Shown here piece by piece: positions 27,531 through 36,254 of a stretch of DNA of 64,000 nt. Made by a program: the position numbers and the translations under genes. The notes under the pieces are model-generated. The model was not told where the DNA came from, did no database searches, and saw only the letters and a program-made list of their open reading frames with translations. The DNA lies in assembly GCF_030409325.1 (NCBI RefSeq), contig NZ_JAUFPR010000002.1:620001-684000 (forward strand), read 5' to 3'. This stretch comes from Mucilaginibacter aquaedulcis. GTDB taxonomy: Bacteria > Bacteroidota > Bacteroidia > Sphingobacteriales > Sphingobacteriaceae. The number at the start of each line of letters is the position of its first letter. The first letter of the stretch is position 1.

Positions 27531-29567
27531 TTAACCCACTGGTATTTTAAACCAAAAAGTACTCCCCTCCCCTAATATGCTTTCTGCGCCTATAGTGCCC
27601 CCATGCCGCTCAATAATTTCGGCACAAATAAACAGGCCAAGACCCAGTCCGGAGTATTTTTTACCACTATGATCAGCCCGCCAGTAGCGATCAAACAAAT
27701 GTGGAAGTTGATTAGCTGGAATTCCAGGTCCACGATCTATGACTGCGATCCCGACCTTGTTCTCGTTTTTTTCAAACCGCAGAAGAATTATGTTGGATTT
27801 CGGCGCGTATTTAACCGCGTTATTGATAAAATTGATTACTACTTGTTCAATCCGGTGCTCATCCGCCACCATCGTTAATTCCGGATCGCCTTCGATTACG
27901 ATTTGATATTTATTTTCGGCCAAAAGTGCAGTACTGGAATTTTGTAACATTTGTTTCACATTAAATGAATTGAGTTCCAATTCCAATTTGCTTTGACTAA
28001 AGCGATTGATATTGAGCAGGTCATCAACCAATATCGTGATCTTTTCTATGCCTTTATTCGCAGAATCAATCAATTTCGGAATTACAGGATTCGCCGGGGT
28101 TTCTTTGAGTCGCTTTAATAGTTGCAGATTAGCTTTAAGCGCGGTAATAGGCGTTTTTAATTCGTGGCTGGCTACACTCAGAAAATCATCTTTTTGCTGT
28201 TCAACGGTTTTTTGCTGGGTAATCACCCGTGAAACGCCAACGATCCTGTCAGCAACGCCATTCTCATAACGGGGAATACCGTGAGCACTGATCCAGTGTC
28301 GTGAGCCGTTAGGCCATTCGATCTCATATTCCGCTTCATAAATGGTATGGTTTTTAACCGCTGTGTCTACTTTTCGCTTGATTTCGTCCCGGTATTCCGG
28401 TAACATAGCCTCAAATAATTGCGGGTAGGTAAGCTCTTCATCCCCGGATCGCCCAAAATTCTTTTTAAACTGTTCATTGGAAATCATTTGCCCGGTAGAA
28501 AACACTGCCTCGGCCATGCCCAGGGAACTGGCTTCCATAGCCATATTTAAGCGCATATTTGCTTCAGCCAGGTTATGCGTCGCAGCCAGTAACTCCTTTC
28601 GACTTTTTTCCAATTGCTGCCGATTGGTCACCTCATCGGTTATATTGATAACGGTAACAAGGATAGATTCAATGGCGCCGTCCCGCTCAATAATTGGATC
28701 ATAAGAAAAGCGTGCATAATGCTTCTTTAACACGCCATCAACTGTCCCAAGTATCACTTCAGTTTCAGGTAAGGTAAAGCGACAGCCACTTTGCATAACG
28801 CCGCGCATACGACCGGGGTTGGGTTGGCCTTCCAGTTCCGGGAAAATTTCTACCAAACCACGACCGATTACCTGGTTAAGGGTACGCCGCCAAACTTCCA
28901 GCATGGGCTGGTTGGCCACTTCAACGATCAGGTCATGCCCTCTCAAAATAGTCATGGCTATTGGTGTATTCATCACCATCGCTTCTAAGCGGTGAGCGGC
29001 TGTTTCGGCTGCATCAGTTCGCTCCTTCACGCGCCACTCTAACTCTTCCTTTAATTGATATAATGATTGCCGGCTTTGATTCAGCTCTTCATTGGTAGCG
29101 ATCAGCTCTTCATTTGCGGCAGCTAATTCTTCATTCAAAGATTGTTCCTGCTCCAACTTTTGGATAGCTACTTTTCCTAAAACACTATCAGTTACTTCAG
29201 TGGTGGTATGCAATAGGCAATAGATCTGACCTTCCGCATTTCGTAAGGCTCGGTACTCGTAGTCATAATATCGGGTCTGAAGCTTTCCTTCCAGTTGAAG
29301 TTCGGCTGGTATGCCCTTTCCTATTACAGTGACACCAGAATGAATTACCGAACGCAGCTCATCCAAAAACCGTTGTCCGGCCAACTCCGGAATAGCTGTT
29401 TCCAGGGGTAAGCCTATGACCGAACGATCTCTGCCCCAAAAGCCCAGCATCGTGTCTGACACCGCTTCAATGATCAAAGTTTCGGTAGTATAAACAGCTA
29501 TTGCAGTCGGTGAAGCTGAAAATATACTAAGTAAGTCGTTGCTGGTCAGCAGCGTATTTTTATTCAT
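27531..29567 (-). CDS. PAS-domain sensor histidine kinase
   Basis: A 678-aa kinase from the Met at 29567 (MNKNTLLTSNDLL); four further codons precede it in frame. There are no membrane spans. Order: PAS (about 10-130), a Glu/Asn-rich coiled coil (about 140-195), a second PAS (about 200-320), a third PAS with PAC-like end (about 345-455), HisKA with SVASHELKTPITAL (His near 468) and HATPase_c with VINFINNAVKYAP (N box), DRGPGIP (G1) and GLGLGLFICAEII (G2). It is a soluble sensor that autophosphorylates on His. No response regulator is adjacent. It is divergent from a second kinase 108 bases away. Confidence 0.92.
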   Translation of the reverse strand: MNKNTLLTSNDLLSIFSASPTAIAVYTTETLIIEAVSDTMLGFWGRDRSVIGLPLETAIPELAGQRFLDELRSVIHSGVTVIGKGIPAELQLEGKLQTRYYDYEYRALRNAEGQIYCLLHTTTEVTDSVLGKVAIQKLEQEQSLNEELAAANEELIATNEELNQSRQSLYQLKEELEWRVKERTDAAETAAHRLEAMVMNTPIAMTILRGHDLIVEVANQPMLEVWRRTLNQVIGRGLVEIFPELEGQPNPGRMRGVMQSGCRFTLPETEVILGTVDGVLKKHYARFSYDPIIERDGAIESILVTVINITDEVTNRQQLEKSRKELLAATHNLAEANMRLNMAMEASSLGMAEAVFSTGQMISNEQFKKNFGRSGDEELTYPQLFEAMLPEYRDEIKRKVDTAVKNHTIYEAEYEIEWPNGSRHWISAHGIPRYENGVADRIVGVSRVITQQKTVEQQKDDFLSVASHELKTPITALKANLQLLKRLKETPANPVIPKLIDSANKGIEKITILVDDLLNINRFSQSKLELELNSFNVKQMLQNSSTALLAENKYQIVIEGDPELTMVADEHRIEQVVINFINNAVKYAPKSNIILLRFEKNENKVGIAVIDRGPGIPANQLPHLFDRYWRADHSGKKYSGLGLGLFICAEIIERHGGTIGAESILGEGSTFWFKIPVG

Positions 29568-29675
29568 CTGGAAAAACAACAGTACTGACGAAGGTAAGTA
29601 TTTTTCGTAAAGAATTTAATTAGAACGCAAGCTTCGCAAATGTTCGTTCGAATAATTGTAGCTTAGCGTTTATAA

Positions 29676-30845
29676 ATGGATACAATCAGAGGTGCAAATT
29701 TTATTCCTGAAAATGATGCTGAACGGGTAGCAGCACTCGAACGTTACCAGATCATCGGCTCGCAGCGGGAAACGGCATTTGATAGTATATGCCGTCTTGC
29801 CTGCGAATTATTTTCCGTACCATTCAGCCATATTTCTTTCCTGGACGCTGACACTGAATACATCAAAGCTGAAGTCGGACTACAAGGTATTGAACGGGTT
29901 GGCCGAGCAGAGGGCTTCTGTGCGTTAGCCATTCTGCAACCAGAGGTCATGCTGATTGAAGATGCGAGCAGACACGCTGTTTTAGCAAGCCATCCTTATG
30001 TGACCGGAAACCTCATGATACGGTTTTACGCCGCTGCACCGGTAATTACACCAGATGGATTTATTATTGGCACGTTATGTCTTATAGATCAAACGCCACG
30101 CGGGCTGAGCGACAAAGAACAGGAATTGTTACAACACCTGGCCCGAGTTGTAATGGAGCAAACAGAGCTACGTAATGACAATATCAACCTCCTGCAACAA
30201 CGTGATCAATTTATTGAAGTAGCCAGTCATGAGATGCGTACCCCGCTGACTGCGCTGAAAGCCGCAGCACAGATCTTAGATAAAAAACATCCGGAAGACT
30301 CCATCCTTGTTGCACATGTAAACAGAAGTGTTCAAAAACTTTCAAATATGGTTAACGACATGTTTGATGCTATCCGCCTGAAAGAAAAAACGTTCAACCT
30401 AAACCGCACTTCTTTTTCTTTGTCTACACTAATCGTCAATTGCCTGGATCATATCCGGTTGGTCAGTAAAATAGAATTACAAATTGAAGGCGAAAGCAAT
30501 TTTAAAATCATTGCGGATGAAGTCAAGATCGAGCGCGTTATAATTAATCTCGTCCAAAATGCGATTAAATATGCGCCAGGATCAACGATTACCATTCATA
30601 CTCAAAAACTACCAGGATTTGCGAAAATAAATGTGACAGATCGCGGTCCAGGCATTGAGCCGCAAAAATTGCCACACATTTTTCGCCGTTATTACCGTTC
30701 CGATCCAAGCGGTATTCAGACCGGATTAGGCCTGGGCTTGTATATTTCAGCAGAGATAGTAAAGCAGCATGGTGGCGATATTGGTGTAGACTCCCAACCG
30801 GGAATCGGCAGTACTTTTTGGTTTACCCTACCTGTTAGCTTTTAA
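29676..30845 (+). CDS. GAF-domain sensor histidine kinase
   Basis: A 389-aa soluble histidine kinase. A GAF domain covers about residues 20-165 (FDSICRLACELFSVPFSHIS, FCALAILQPEVMLIEDA, GTLCLIDQTPRGLSD). HisKA follows with EVASHEMRTPLTAL near 185, then HATPase_c with VIINLVQNAIKYAPG, DRGPGIEPQKLPHIFRRYY and GLGLGLYISAEIV. Its catalytic end is close in sequence to that of the divergent kinase at 27531, which suggests related origin or shared partner. No receiver domain or response-regulator gene is nearby, so phosphotransfer must go to a distant regulator (inference). Confidence 0.92.
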   Translation: MDTIRGANFIPENDAERVAALERYQIIGSQRETAFDSICRLACELFSVPFSHISFLDADTEYIKAEVGLQGIERVGRAEGFCALAILQPEVMLIEDASRHAVLASHPYVTGNLMIRFYAAAPVITPDGFIIGTLCLIDQTPRGLSDKEQELLQHLARVVMEQTELRNDNINLLQQRDQFIEVASHEMRTPLTALKAAAQILDKKHPEDSILVAHVNRSVQKLSNMVNDMFDAIRLKEKTFNLNRTSFSLSTLIVNCLDHIRLVSKIELQIEGESNFKIIADEVKIERVIINLVQNAIKYAPGSTITIHTQKLPGFAKINVTDRGPGIEPQKLPHIFRRYYRSDPSGIQTGLGLGLYISAEIVKQHGGDIGVDSQPGIGSTFWFTLPVSF

Positions 30846-30994
30846 AAGAAAACCAACATAGGGTGCCGTCATTAATGATGTTAAAGACTCAAAATATTTT
30901 TCAAATTATCAAGGTTGGATTCATGCCTTTTTCTAATATTTCTACAATTAATCATGACACAACATTCAACAGCTATTTCATTTTTGGTAGCACT

Positions 30995-31396
30995 TCACTT
31001 CAAATCATAAGATTCCCGGATATATACAAATAAACCCGGGCGGATATCATCGACCGATGCTATCCGGATATGATTCTCAAATTGCTTACCGGAAGGGATA
31101 CTTTTGATCACCGGTTTTTCTGCATGCGCCACTGCGGAATAAAACTTGAGGTCAAGTTCTTTTTTCATTGGCCGGATAATCAGGAAACCCACCCGGCGTG
31201 TAAATACGATACAATTTGGTGTAACACCGATTAAAACTTTTGGCCAGTCAGCCACTTCCGCCAGTATTTTATCAAAGGTCAGCAGCAGTTCCGGTGACCG
31301 GCCCTTAAATAAACTGTCCAGATCTACCCGTGCGCAATAATGACGATAATCTTTCCAGGGTAATTCGCGGTCACAATTCGGGCAGGTCCAACTCAT
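30995..31396 (-). CDS. DUF5655 domain protein with N-terminal zinc ribbon
   Basis: A 133-aa soluble protein. The N-terminus has CPNCDRELPWKDYRHYC, a probable Cys2-His-Cys zinc site, and the remainder fits DUF5655 (GRSPELLLTFDKILAEVADW, GFLIIRPMKKELDLKFYS). The biochemical role of the family is unknown. It is the last gene of a minus-strand run: its start lies nine bases after the 2'-5' RNA ligase-like stop, which in turn is coupled to the DUF2256 gene. Confidence 0.7.
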   Translation of the reverse strand: MSWTCPNCDRELPWKDYRHYCARVDLDSLFKGRSPELLLTFDKILAEVADWPKVLIGVTPNCIVFTRRVGFLIIRPMKKELDLKFYSAVAHAEKPVIKSIPSGKQFENHIRIASVDDIRPGLFVYIRESYDLK

Positions 31397-31405
31397 CGTT
31401 ATTAT

Positions 31406-31894
31406 TTATTTTGCAAAATCATAGCCAAAACTATGCCGCCAGGGGCCGCCGTGGTATTCCCACAAGTCCAGGCCTGTAGCTTGCACTGTAAATGACTCAA
31501 ATGTTCCTGTCAATTCTTCAAGCAAGATCCTTGACGCTTCCGGTGTTACCTTGTTTTGTATCGTAATATGCGGCTGAAAACGTTGGCGATCCTGTGGTAT
31601 CAATACATCCTGAAAATGCCGGCTCATCTCTAAATGAAGCGTCTGTAGTTCCACAGATTCAATACGATAGGCAACTCCGGCACCTAAATAGCGCAAACCG
31701 CTTACGCTCATATCAAAAATACCGAATTTAAATGCCGACAGATATTGACGAGTTGCCAACGTATCTGGCAACTGGTGGAACAAAGTGAGGTGTGCCTTTA
31801 AAAAATTCCGCTCAGGCGGAAAATGAGTCAGCCTCAAAGCATTAAAAAATGCCTGACTTACTGTATCCAGTCTCGAAGTCAATATTAAAGTCAT
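31406..31894 (-). CDS. 2'-5' RNA ligase family protein (2H phosphoesterase)
   Basis: A 162-aa 2H phosphoesterase. The two HxT/S motifs are visible as [10 protein letters not shown] (about 35) and PHITIQNKV (about 123), spaced as in LigT-like enzymes that act on 2',3'-cyclic or 2'-5' phosphodiesters. I chose ATG 31894 because it overlaps the DUF2256 stop as ATGA and begins directly with the conserved first strand MTLILTSRL. Longer starts at 31909 and 31921 lie inside the DUF2256 gene. Likely co-translated with both neighbours; possibly RNA repair or turnover (inference). Confidence 0.8.
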   Translation of the reverse strand: MTLILTSRLDTVSQAFFNALRLTHFPPERNFLKAHLTLFHQLPDTLATRQYLSAFKFGIFDMSVSGLRYLGAGVAYRIESVELQTLHLEMSRHFQDVLIPQDRQRFQPHITIQNKVTPEASRILLEELTGTFESFTVQATGLDLWEYHGGPWRHSFGYDFAK

Positions 31895-32028
31895 TTGTTC
31901 CTGCTGCATCTCTCCGAGCAATATTTAACTTCTTCCCATACCTTTTCCCATTTCTTTCGCCAGGTAAATGGCTTACCACAAGTGGCGCAGATTTTTTGCG
32001 GCAGGTTTTGCTTTTTAATCCCTTGCAT
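31891..32028 (-). CDS. DUF2256 small zinc-finger protein
   Basis: A 45-aa protein with two Cys pairs: [20 protein letters not shown] and [12 protein letters not shown]. The [15 protein letters not shown]...W..V.YCS..C pattern is characteristic of DUF2256. Its stop overlaps the start of the 2'-5' RNA ligase gene as ATGA. In other genomes DUF2256 genes often sit beside cryptochrome/photolyase genes; here no photolyase is present. A 40-codon open frame ending inside the start of this gene could be what remains of the upstream partner. The function is unknown; zinc binding is inferred from the four Cys. Confidence 0.8.
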   Translation of the reverse strand: MQGIKKQNLPQKICATCGKPFTWRKKWEKVWEEVKYCSERCSRNK

Positions 32029-32137
32029 ATTTCCAGTTTTTTTTCATCGCAGCATACTCCTCAATAACCTCAGTTTCTTTCCGGCGACCGTAAATAGCAT
32101 ACAGCCTACTGAACACAATTGTTGCTTTCTTATAAAT
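32015..32137 (-). pseudogene. Possible 3' remnant of a gene upstream of DUF2256
   Basis: An open frame of 40 codons without a good ATG start ends 14 bases into the DUF2256 gene, with a charged tail [13 protein letters not shown]. The overlap is the kind seen between coupled genes, so it may be the surviving end of a deleted gene. No family is recognised; it may also be chance. Confidence 0.2.
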
Positions 32138-32258
32138 TTAAAAAACACACGTTGAATTTAAAACCACCAGAAGTATCATTGAAAATAACAGAAGAGATTA
32201 TTCCCTATTTATTTGAGAACGAATAAAACAGCACGGTTGTTTTGCTGTTTAACCCATC

Positions 32259-32642
32259 ATGCAAAACGATATCATAAAAACAAAATACAACGACGGCGAA
32301 CTAAAGGAATTCAGAACACTGATTGAACAAAAGATCAGCATAGCCCGCGAAGAATTAAACGAGCTGGCAGGTACCCTCAGCGCATCTAACACTAATGGTG
32401 ATGAAGCGTTAATTGCGGGTAAAACGCTGGAGGATGGGTCGGCTACTTACGAAAAAGAACAAACCAATCAATTAGCGGCCAGGCAAAAGAAATTCATAGA
32501 ACAACTGGAGGCTGCGTTGATCCGAATTCAGAATAAGACTTATGGTGTTTGCCGTAGCACGGGCAAACTTATTCCGGCAGAGCGATTGCGTGCCGTACCG
32601 CATACAACCATGAGCATGGAAGCCAAATTAAAACAGGCTTAA
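32259..32642 (+). CDS. TraR/DksA family protein with degenerate zinc finger
   Basis: A 127-aa DksA-like protein: an N-terminal coiled coil (about residues 10-90) with acidic and Lys residues, then RIQNKTYGVCRSTGKLIP and ERLRAVPHTTMSMEAK, the C-terminal DksA block. Only one Cys remains where the family usually has C-x-x-C...C-x-x-C, so zinc is probably not bound; this loss is common in Bacteroidota DksA-like proteins. It should act at the RNA polymerase secondary channel (inference from the family). Its stop overlaps the start of the DUF72 gene (TAATG), so the two are coupled. Confidence 0.85.
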   Translation: MQNDIIKTKYNDGELKEFRTLIEQKISIAREELNELAGTLSASNTNGDEALIAGKTLEDGSATYEKEQTNQLAARQKKFIEQLEAALIRIQNKTYGVCRSTGKLIPAERLRAVPHTTMSMEAKLKQA

Positions 32643-33385
32643 TGAAAACAGATGATTTTTTTGGAGGTATGAGTGGCCTGGTGATCTCAATTCCGAAAAG
32701 GGATTTTCCGAAAGAATTTTCAGGGCTTTCACGCCTGGGGTTTTATGGGTTTCAGGAGAACAGCATCGAGATTAACAGCTCTTTTTATAAACTCCCAAAA
32801 CGTTCAACCATTCAGCGCTGGGTTTCTGAAGTTCCGGAAAATTTTCGCTTTACATTTAAATTATGGAAAGAGATCACCCATCAAAAGAATCTCCTGTTCA
32901 ATGCTGAGCACCTGCGCAACTTTATGCAGGTCATTGACCTGCCTACCTCCGGCAGAGGCTGCTTACTCGTGCAATTTCCACCCGCTTTACAAGTGAGCGC
33001 TTTACCTCAATTAACTGAATTAATAAAATTACTCGCCGACTATGGCTGGCGTATCGCAGTAGAATTTCGTCACGCTTCCTGGTATGCTGATCCGGTGTAT
33101 GATTTGTTGAGCTGCAATAAAATTGCCATGGTAATCCAGGATATGCCCAAATCTGCAACACCATTGGAAATTACGGCCGAAGATCTGATGTATCTCCGTT
33201 TTCATGGCCCGGCTGGCAATTATAGGGGTAGTTACGATGACGATTTTCTTGCAGAATACGCAACAATTATTCGCGAGTGGCAGGATGAGGGGAAAACTGT
33301 GTATTGTTATTTTAATAATACTTCAGGTGCCGCATTACAAAACCTTCATTTCTTAAAGCGTTGCCTGATTGATATAAGAATATAA
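32642..33385 (+). CDS. DUF72 (YecE-like) TIM-barrel protein
   Basis: A 247-aa DUF72 protein. Typical blocks are FQENSIEINSSFYKLP (about 38-53), FRFTFKLWKEITH, GCLLVQFPP, WRIAVEFRHASWY (about 139-151), IQDMPKS, YLRFHGPAGNYRGSY and VYCYFNNT (about 220). The family adopts a TIM barrel with a conserved Glu in the EFRH position; its reaction is not established. It is translationally coupled to the DksA-like gene upstream by a one-base overlap. Soluble, no signal peptide. Confidence 0.88.
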   Translation: MKTDDFFGGMSGLVISIPKRDFPKEFSGLSRLGFYGFQENSIEINSSFYKLPKRSTIQRWVSEVPENFRFTFKLWKEITHQKNLLFNAEHLRNFMQVIDLPTSGRGCLLVQFPPALQVSALPQLTELIKLLADYGWRIAVEFRHASWYADPVYDLLSCNKIAMVIQDMPKSATPLEITAEDLMYLRFHGPAGNYRGSYDDDFLAEYATIIREWQDEGKTVYCYFNNTSGAALQNLHFLKRCLIDIRI

Positions 33386-33519
33386 TTTCCGACAGCACAC
33401 CATCCAGATCAAAATTCAATTCAACTACAATTATATCTAAGTAAAATAATCCTTAATTATACAATCAACTAACGCTTTGGAGATATAAAATATAAAATAC
33501 TATATAAGTCGGCAAATTT

Positions 33520-33789
33520 TTAATTAAGATTGGATTTATGGGCTTCTATAAACTGGATTAGTTTTTTGCAGAAAACCAATTTTCTATATTTTTCTACTTT
33601 ACTTCTCATAATGATCTCAAACTCCAGCCTGTCTCTGATGTCAACGAGTTTCATTGAATACAGAAGAAAGTCCTTAGGTGTTTTGAATTTCAAAATAAAA
33701 TATCCGTCAGATTCAACTTCTTTAGGGAGAGGTAACTCATAGGTGGCAATATCATCCTGATAGTGTTTGGCCAATTTGATTGTAATCAT
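33520..33789 (-). CDS. Small hypothetical protein
   Basis: An 89-aa protein rich in Lys and hydrophobic residues, without signal peptide, membrane span or recognisable motif. It begins MITIKLAKHYQDDIATYELP, followed by a likely beta-hairpin and a C-terminal helix (YRKLVFCKKLIQFIEAHK). The composition is protein-like and it has a clean start, so I keep it as a gene. It is isolated, convergent with the DUF72 gene 134 bases away. Confidence 0.5.
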   Translation of the reverse strand: MITIKLAKHYQDDIATYELPLPKEVESDGYFILKFKTPKDFLLYSMKLVDIRDRLEFEIIMRSKVEKYRKLVFCKKLIQFIEAHKSNLN

Positions 33790-34563
33790 TTCCGTTAGAT
33801 TATTAATTCAATTTGGGGGCGTATATTAAATACTACAAATCACAACTCATTTAGTTTCAATTAAGCACAATCAACTTTTAAACCCGAAATAAATAATGAT
33901 CTGCAAATAACCAAAACACGGTTGCCGGTTGAAGGGAAATATGAAAAACTGCTGGCCTCAACTCCCAGTTTGCTATATTAATGTATCCAGAGTTGTGAAA
34001 GAAATGAAGGTAACGGATGGTATGACCATCAAAGTTCCCATCATGGAGGAGATTATATTACTAAAACACTTTCGGAAAAAAGATAAATTCCAATCAGTGA
34101 CCTATACTCTTCTAATAATACTCCACTGTATCTTAATTATATCCATCAAATTAAAAAATACAGTACATCAAATGCACCCTTCACTCACTAAACATTTCGA
34201 TTGTTTGCTTTATAATAATTATATTAAAACCATAAGCTTAAAATTTTCGTAGTTTGAAAAAGATAGGCTATCACACCAGCTTCAATTAAAGATATACCAA
34301 GTAATCAACTCTCACTCTAAATATGGCCTCTGATTAACAATAATCAGGGCCTTCCTTTTACTTATTCATTAAAATTACCCGAATCATTCTGAATCAGAAC
34401 CGCAGTGTTCAAAACAGCAACTATATTCTTGTAAGTTGTTGATATATAGCAATTTAGAGTAAGGTTGTTACAAAATTGATGTTGTTTTCAGCAATAACTA
34501 ACCCTACATTGTATCATCCTTTCCTGGTCACTCCTTAACTAATATTTAACCAATTATTTAATT
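33790..34563. other. Gene-poor region upstream of the ferritin-like genes
   Basis: About 770 bases. A plus-strand frame of 107 codons (33929-34252) is open but has no recognisable domain, and parts of an overlapping frame look equally protein-like, so it may be a decayed gene. A terminator-like hairpin lies at 34325-34359. The last 200 bases before 34564 are the likely promoter region of the ferritin-like genes: TAAGGTTG near 34460 is one mismatch from the Bacteroidota -7 element. Confidence 0.35.
34325..34359 (+). terminator. Orphan terminator-like hairpin
   Basis: GGCC-T-CTGATTA pairs with TAATCAGGGCC around ACAA (one bulged T), followed by TTCCTTTTA. The preceding CAACTCTCACT also precedes the hairpin at 48569. 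No gene ends just upstream, so it may end a small RNA. Confidence 0.55.
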
Positions 34564-35262
34564 ATGAAAACTGAAACTACAAGAGATTCAGGGGGTGCAC
34601 CATTGCATCGCCGGACATTTTTACAGTATGCCGGTGCAGGAGCAGCAGCGGCAGGATTGTTCGCTGCTGGCTGCCGGAAGGAAAGCGCTGCGGTTAACAC
34701 CACCCAAACAGCTAATGGTATCGATATTGGCATGGGCGATCCAGCCATATTAAATTACGCCTATGCGCTGGAACAGTTAGAGGCGGCATTTTACATTGAG
34801 GTGGTTAAAACCCCTTACGCCGGGATCACCGATCACGAAGCGCTTTTATTCACCGAAATTTGCGAACATGAGGTTATTCACAGGGAATTTTTCAAGGCTG
34901 CCTTAGGTGCCGGTGCCATTCCTGACCTTACACCCGATTTCAGCAAGATCGATTTCACTAACCGCACCTCTGTGCTTACTTATGCCAAGGCATTTGAAGA
35001 TACAGGTGTGGCGGCCTACGATGGCGTGGGTTATCTTATTCAAAACCCAGATTATTTAACCATTGCCGGCAAGATCGTATCTGTTGAGGCCAGGCACGCG
35101 GCTTACATCAGGAACCTGATTCAGCTGGGTGATTATGCCGGTGCCGATGTTATTGATATGAATGGTCTGAACAATACGAAAACAATAGCCGAGGTACTGG
35201 CCATTGCTAATAGTTTCCTGAAGACCAAAGTGAGTGCGTCCCATTACAATTATGTAGCTTAA
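34564..35262 (+). CDS. Ferritin-like domain protein with twin-arginine lipoprotein signal
   Basis: A 232-aa protein. The N-terminus has a twin-arginine motif HRRTFLQYAGAG, a hydrophobic Ala/Gly stretch and a lipobox-like LFAAGC (Cys about residue 38), so it should leave the cytoplasm, possibly folded, and be lipidated. The mature part matches the ferritin-like (Ferritin_2/DUF4439-like) family: four helices with Glu/His pairs in YALEQLEAAFYIEV, ICEHEVIHREFF, AFEDTGVAAYDG and SVEARHAAYIR, a carboxylate-bridged di-metal site. The metal and reaction are unknown. The next gene, 11 bases downstream, is a homologue. Confidence 0.85.
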   Translation: MKTETTRDSGGAPLHRRTFLQYAGAGAAAAGLFAAGCRKESAAVNTTQTANGIDIGMGDPAILNYAYALEQLEAAFYIEVVKTPYAGITDHEALLFTEICEHEVIHREFFKAALGAGAIPDLTPDFSKIDFTNRTSVLTYAKAFEDTGVAAYDGVGYLIQNPDYLTIAGKIVSVEARHAAYIRNLIQLGDYAGADVIDMNGLNNTKTIAEVLAIANSFLKTKVSASHYNYVA

Positions 35263-35273
35263 AAATCATCGCC

Positions 35274-36140
35274 ATGAATTTATTTAACATTATAGAGGAA
35301 ATTGAAAAAATTGATCCTGAATTTACCGACCGTATCAACCCTCGCCGACAGGTCATTAAAAACATCACCAGCTTCGGCTCTAAAGTGGCTTTGGCTGCTA
35401 TGCCTTTTGCATTAGGAACGATGTTTAAAAAAGCTTATGCTGCCGATCCGGCAGTGTCTGTAGTTGATGTATTGAACTATGCCCTTACCTTAGAGTACCT
35501 GGAATCATACTTTTATAACCAGGGCACGGCCGCCAAAGGATTAATTCCTGATCGTGATGCCAGCTACATCGCTGATGTAACCGACGATGAGAACAAACAT
35601 GTTATCTTTTTGCAAACGGTTATCAAACAACTGGGCGGCACACCGGTAACTGCACCTAAATTTGATCTTACTGCCGGTAATGGTTCTGGAAAAGGGCCTT
35701 TTGCTGATGTGCTGACCAATTACAAAACCTTTTTGGCGGTGGCCCAGGCGTTTGAAGATACGGGAGTAAGGGCTTATAAAGGGCAGGCACCAAATCTATT
35801 GGGCAACCAGGTAGTGCTTACCGCTGCTTTGTCCATACATGCGGTAGAGGCCCGCCATGCATCAGCCATCCGCTATCTGCGCTGCCACAGAGGTTATGCC
35901 ACTATTGATCCATGGATCAATAGTACCTCAACCAAAGGAAATGACACCGGCATCAGCCTGGTAGATGGTAATTATAAAGGAGAAAACAACGTCATGCAGG
36001 GCGGTGTGGATGTTACCAAGCTACCAGGCTCCAAACCGGGAGACACCATATCGGTCAAAAATGCTACCGCAGCTTTTGATGAACCGCTGAGTATGGCCGA
36101 TGTACTTGCCTTACTGGTAGGATCTTTCATTGTACATTAA
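35274..36140 (+). CDS. Second ferritin-like domain protein
   Basis: A 288-aa homologue of the preceding gene. A hydrophobic segment about residues 33-52 (ALAAMPFALGTMFKKAYA) looks like a signal sequence after a long hydrophilic leader; a strict RR-x-F-L-K motif is not present, though RRQVIKNITSFG is close. Helices with YALTLEYLESYFYNQ, DDENKHVIFLQTVI, AFEDTGVRAYKG and AVEARHASAIRY give the same Glu/His metal ligands. A C-terminal extension of about 70 residues is absent from the first protein. The pair may form a hetero-oligomer (inference). The operon ends at the terminator at 36171. Confidence 0.85.
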   Translation: MNLFNIIEEIEKIDPEFTDRINPRRQVIKNITSFGSKVALAAMPFALGTMFKKAYAADPAVSVVDVLNYALTLEYLESYFYNQGTAAKGLIPDRDASYIADVTDDENKHVIFLQTVIKQLGGTPVTAPKFDLTAGNGSGKGPFADVLTNYKTFLAVAQAFEDTGVRAYKGQAPNLLGNQVVLTAALSIHAVEARHASAIRYLRCHRGYATIDPWINSTSTKGNDTGISLVDGNYKGENNVMQGGVDVTKLPGSKPGDTISVKNATAAFDEPLSMADVLALLVGSFIVH

Positions 36141-36170
36141 TTTTTAGAGTTCGTTTGGCTTGTTTTTGTG

Positions 36171-36205
36171 AGGAAGTCGGTTTTGTGATGCCGGCTTCCT
36201 TTTTT
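36171..36205 (+). terminator. Terminator after the ferritin-like pair
   Basis: AGGAAGTCGG and CCGGCTTCCT form a 10-bp stem (one G-T pair) around a 10-base loop, followed by a T-run. Confidence 0.85.
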
Positions 36206-36254
36206 CCAAAAAGCATAATTATGGGCATCTAATACCCTTTACTAAGTTCAGTAG

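Noticed and set aside
33929..34252. A 107-codon plus-strand open frame
   Set aside because: No recognisable domain, an unusual composition rich in Ile, Lys and Leu, and overlapping frames that look equally good. Treated as non-coding or decayed.
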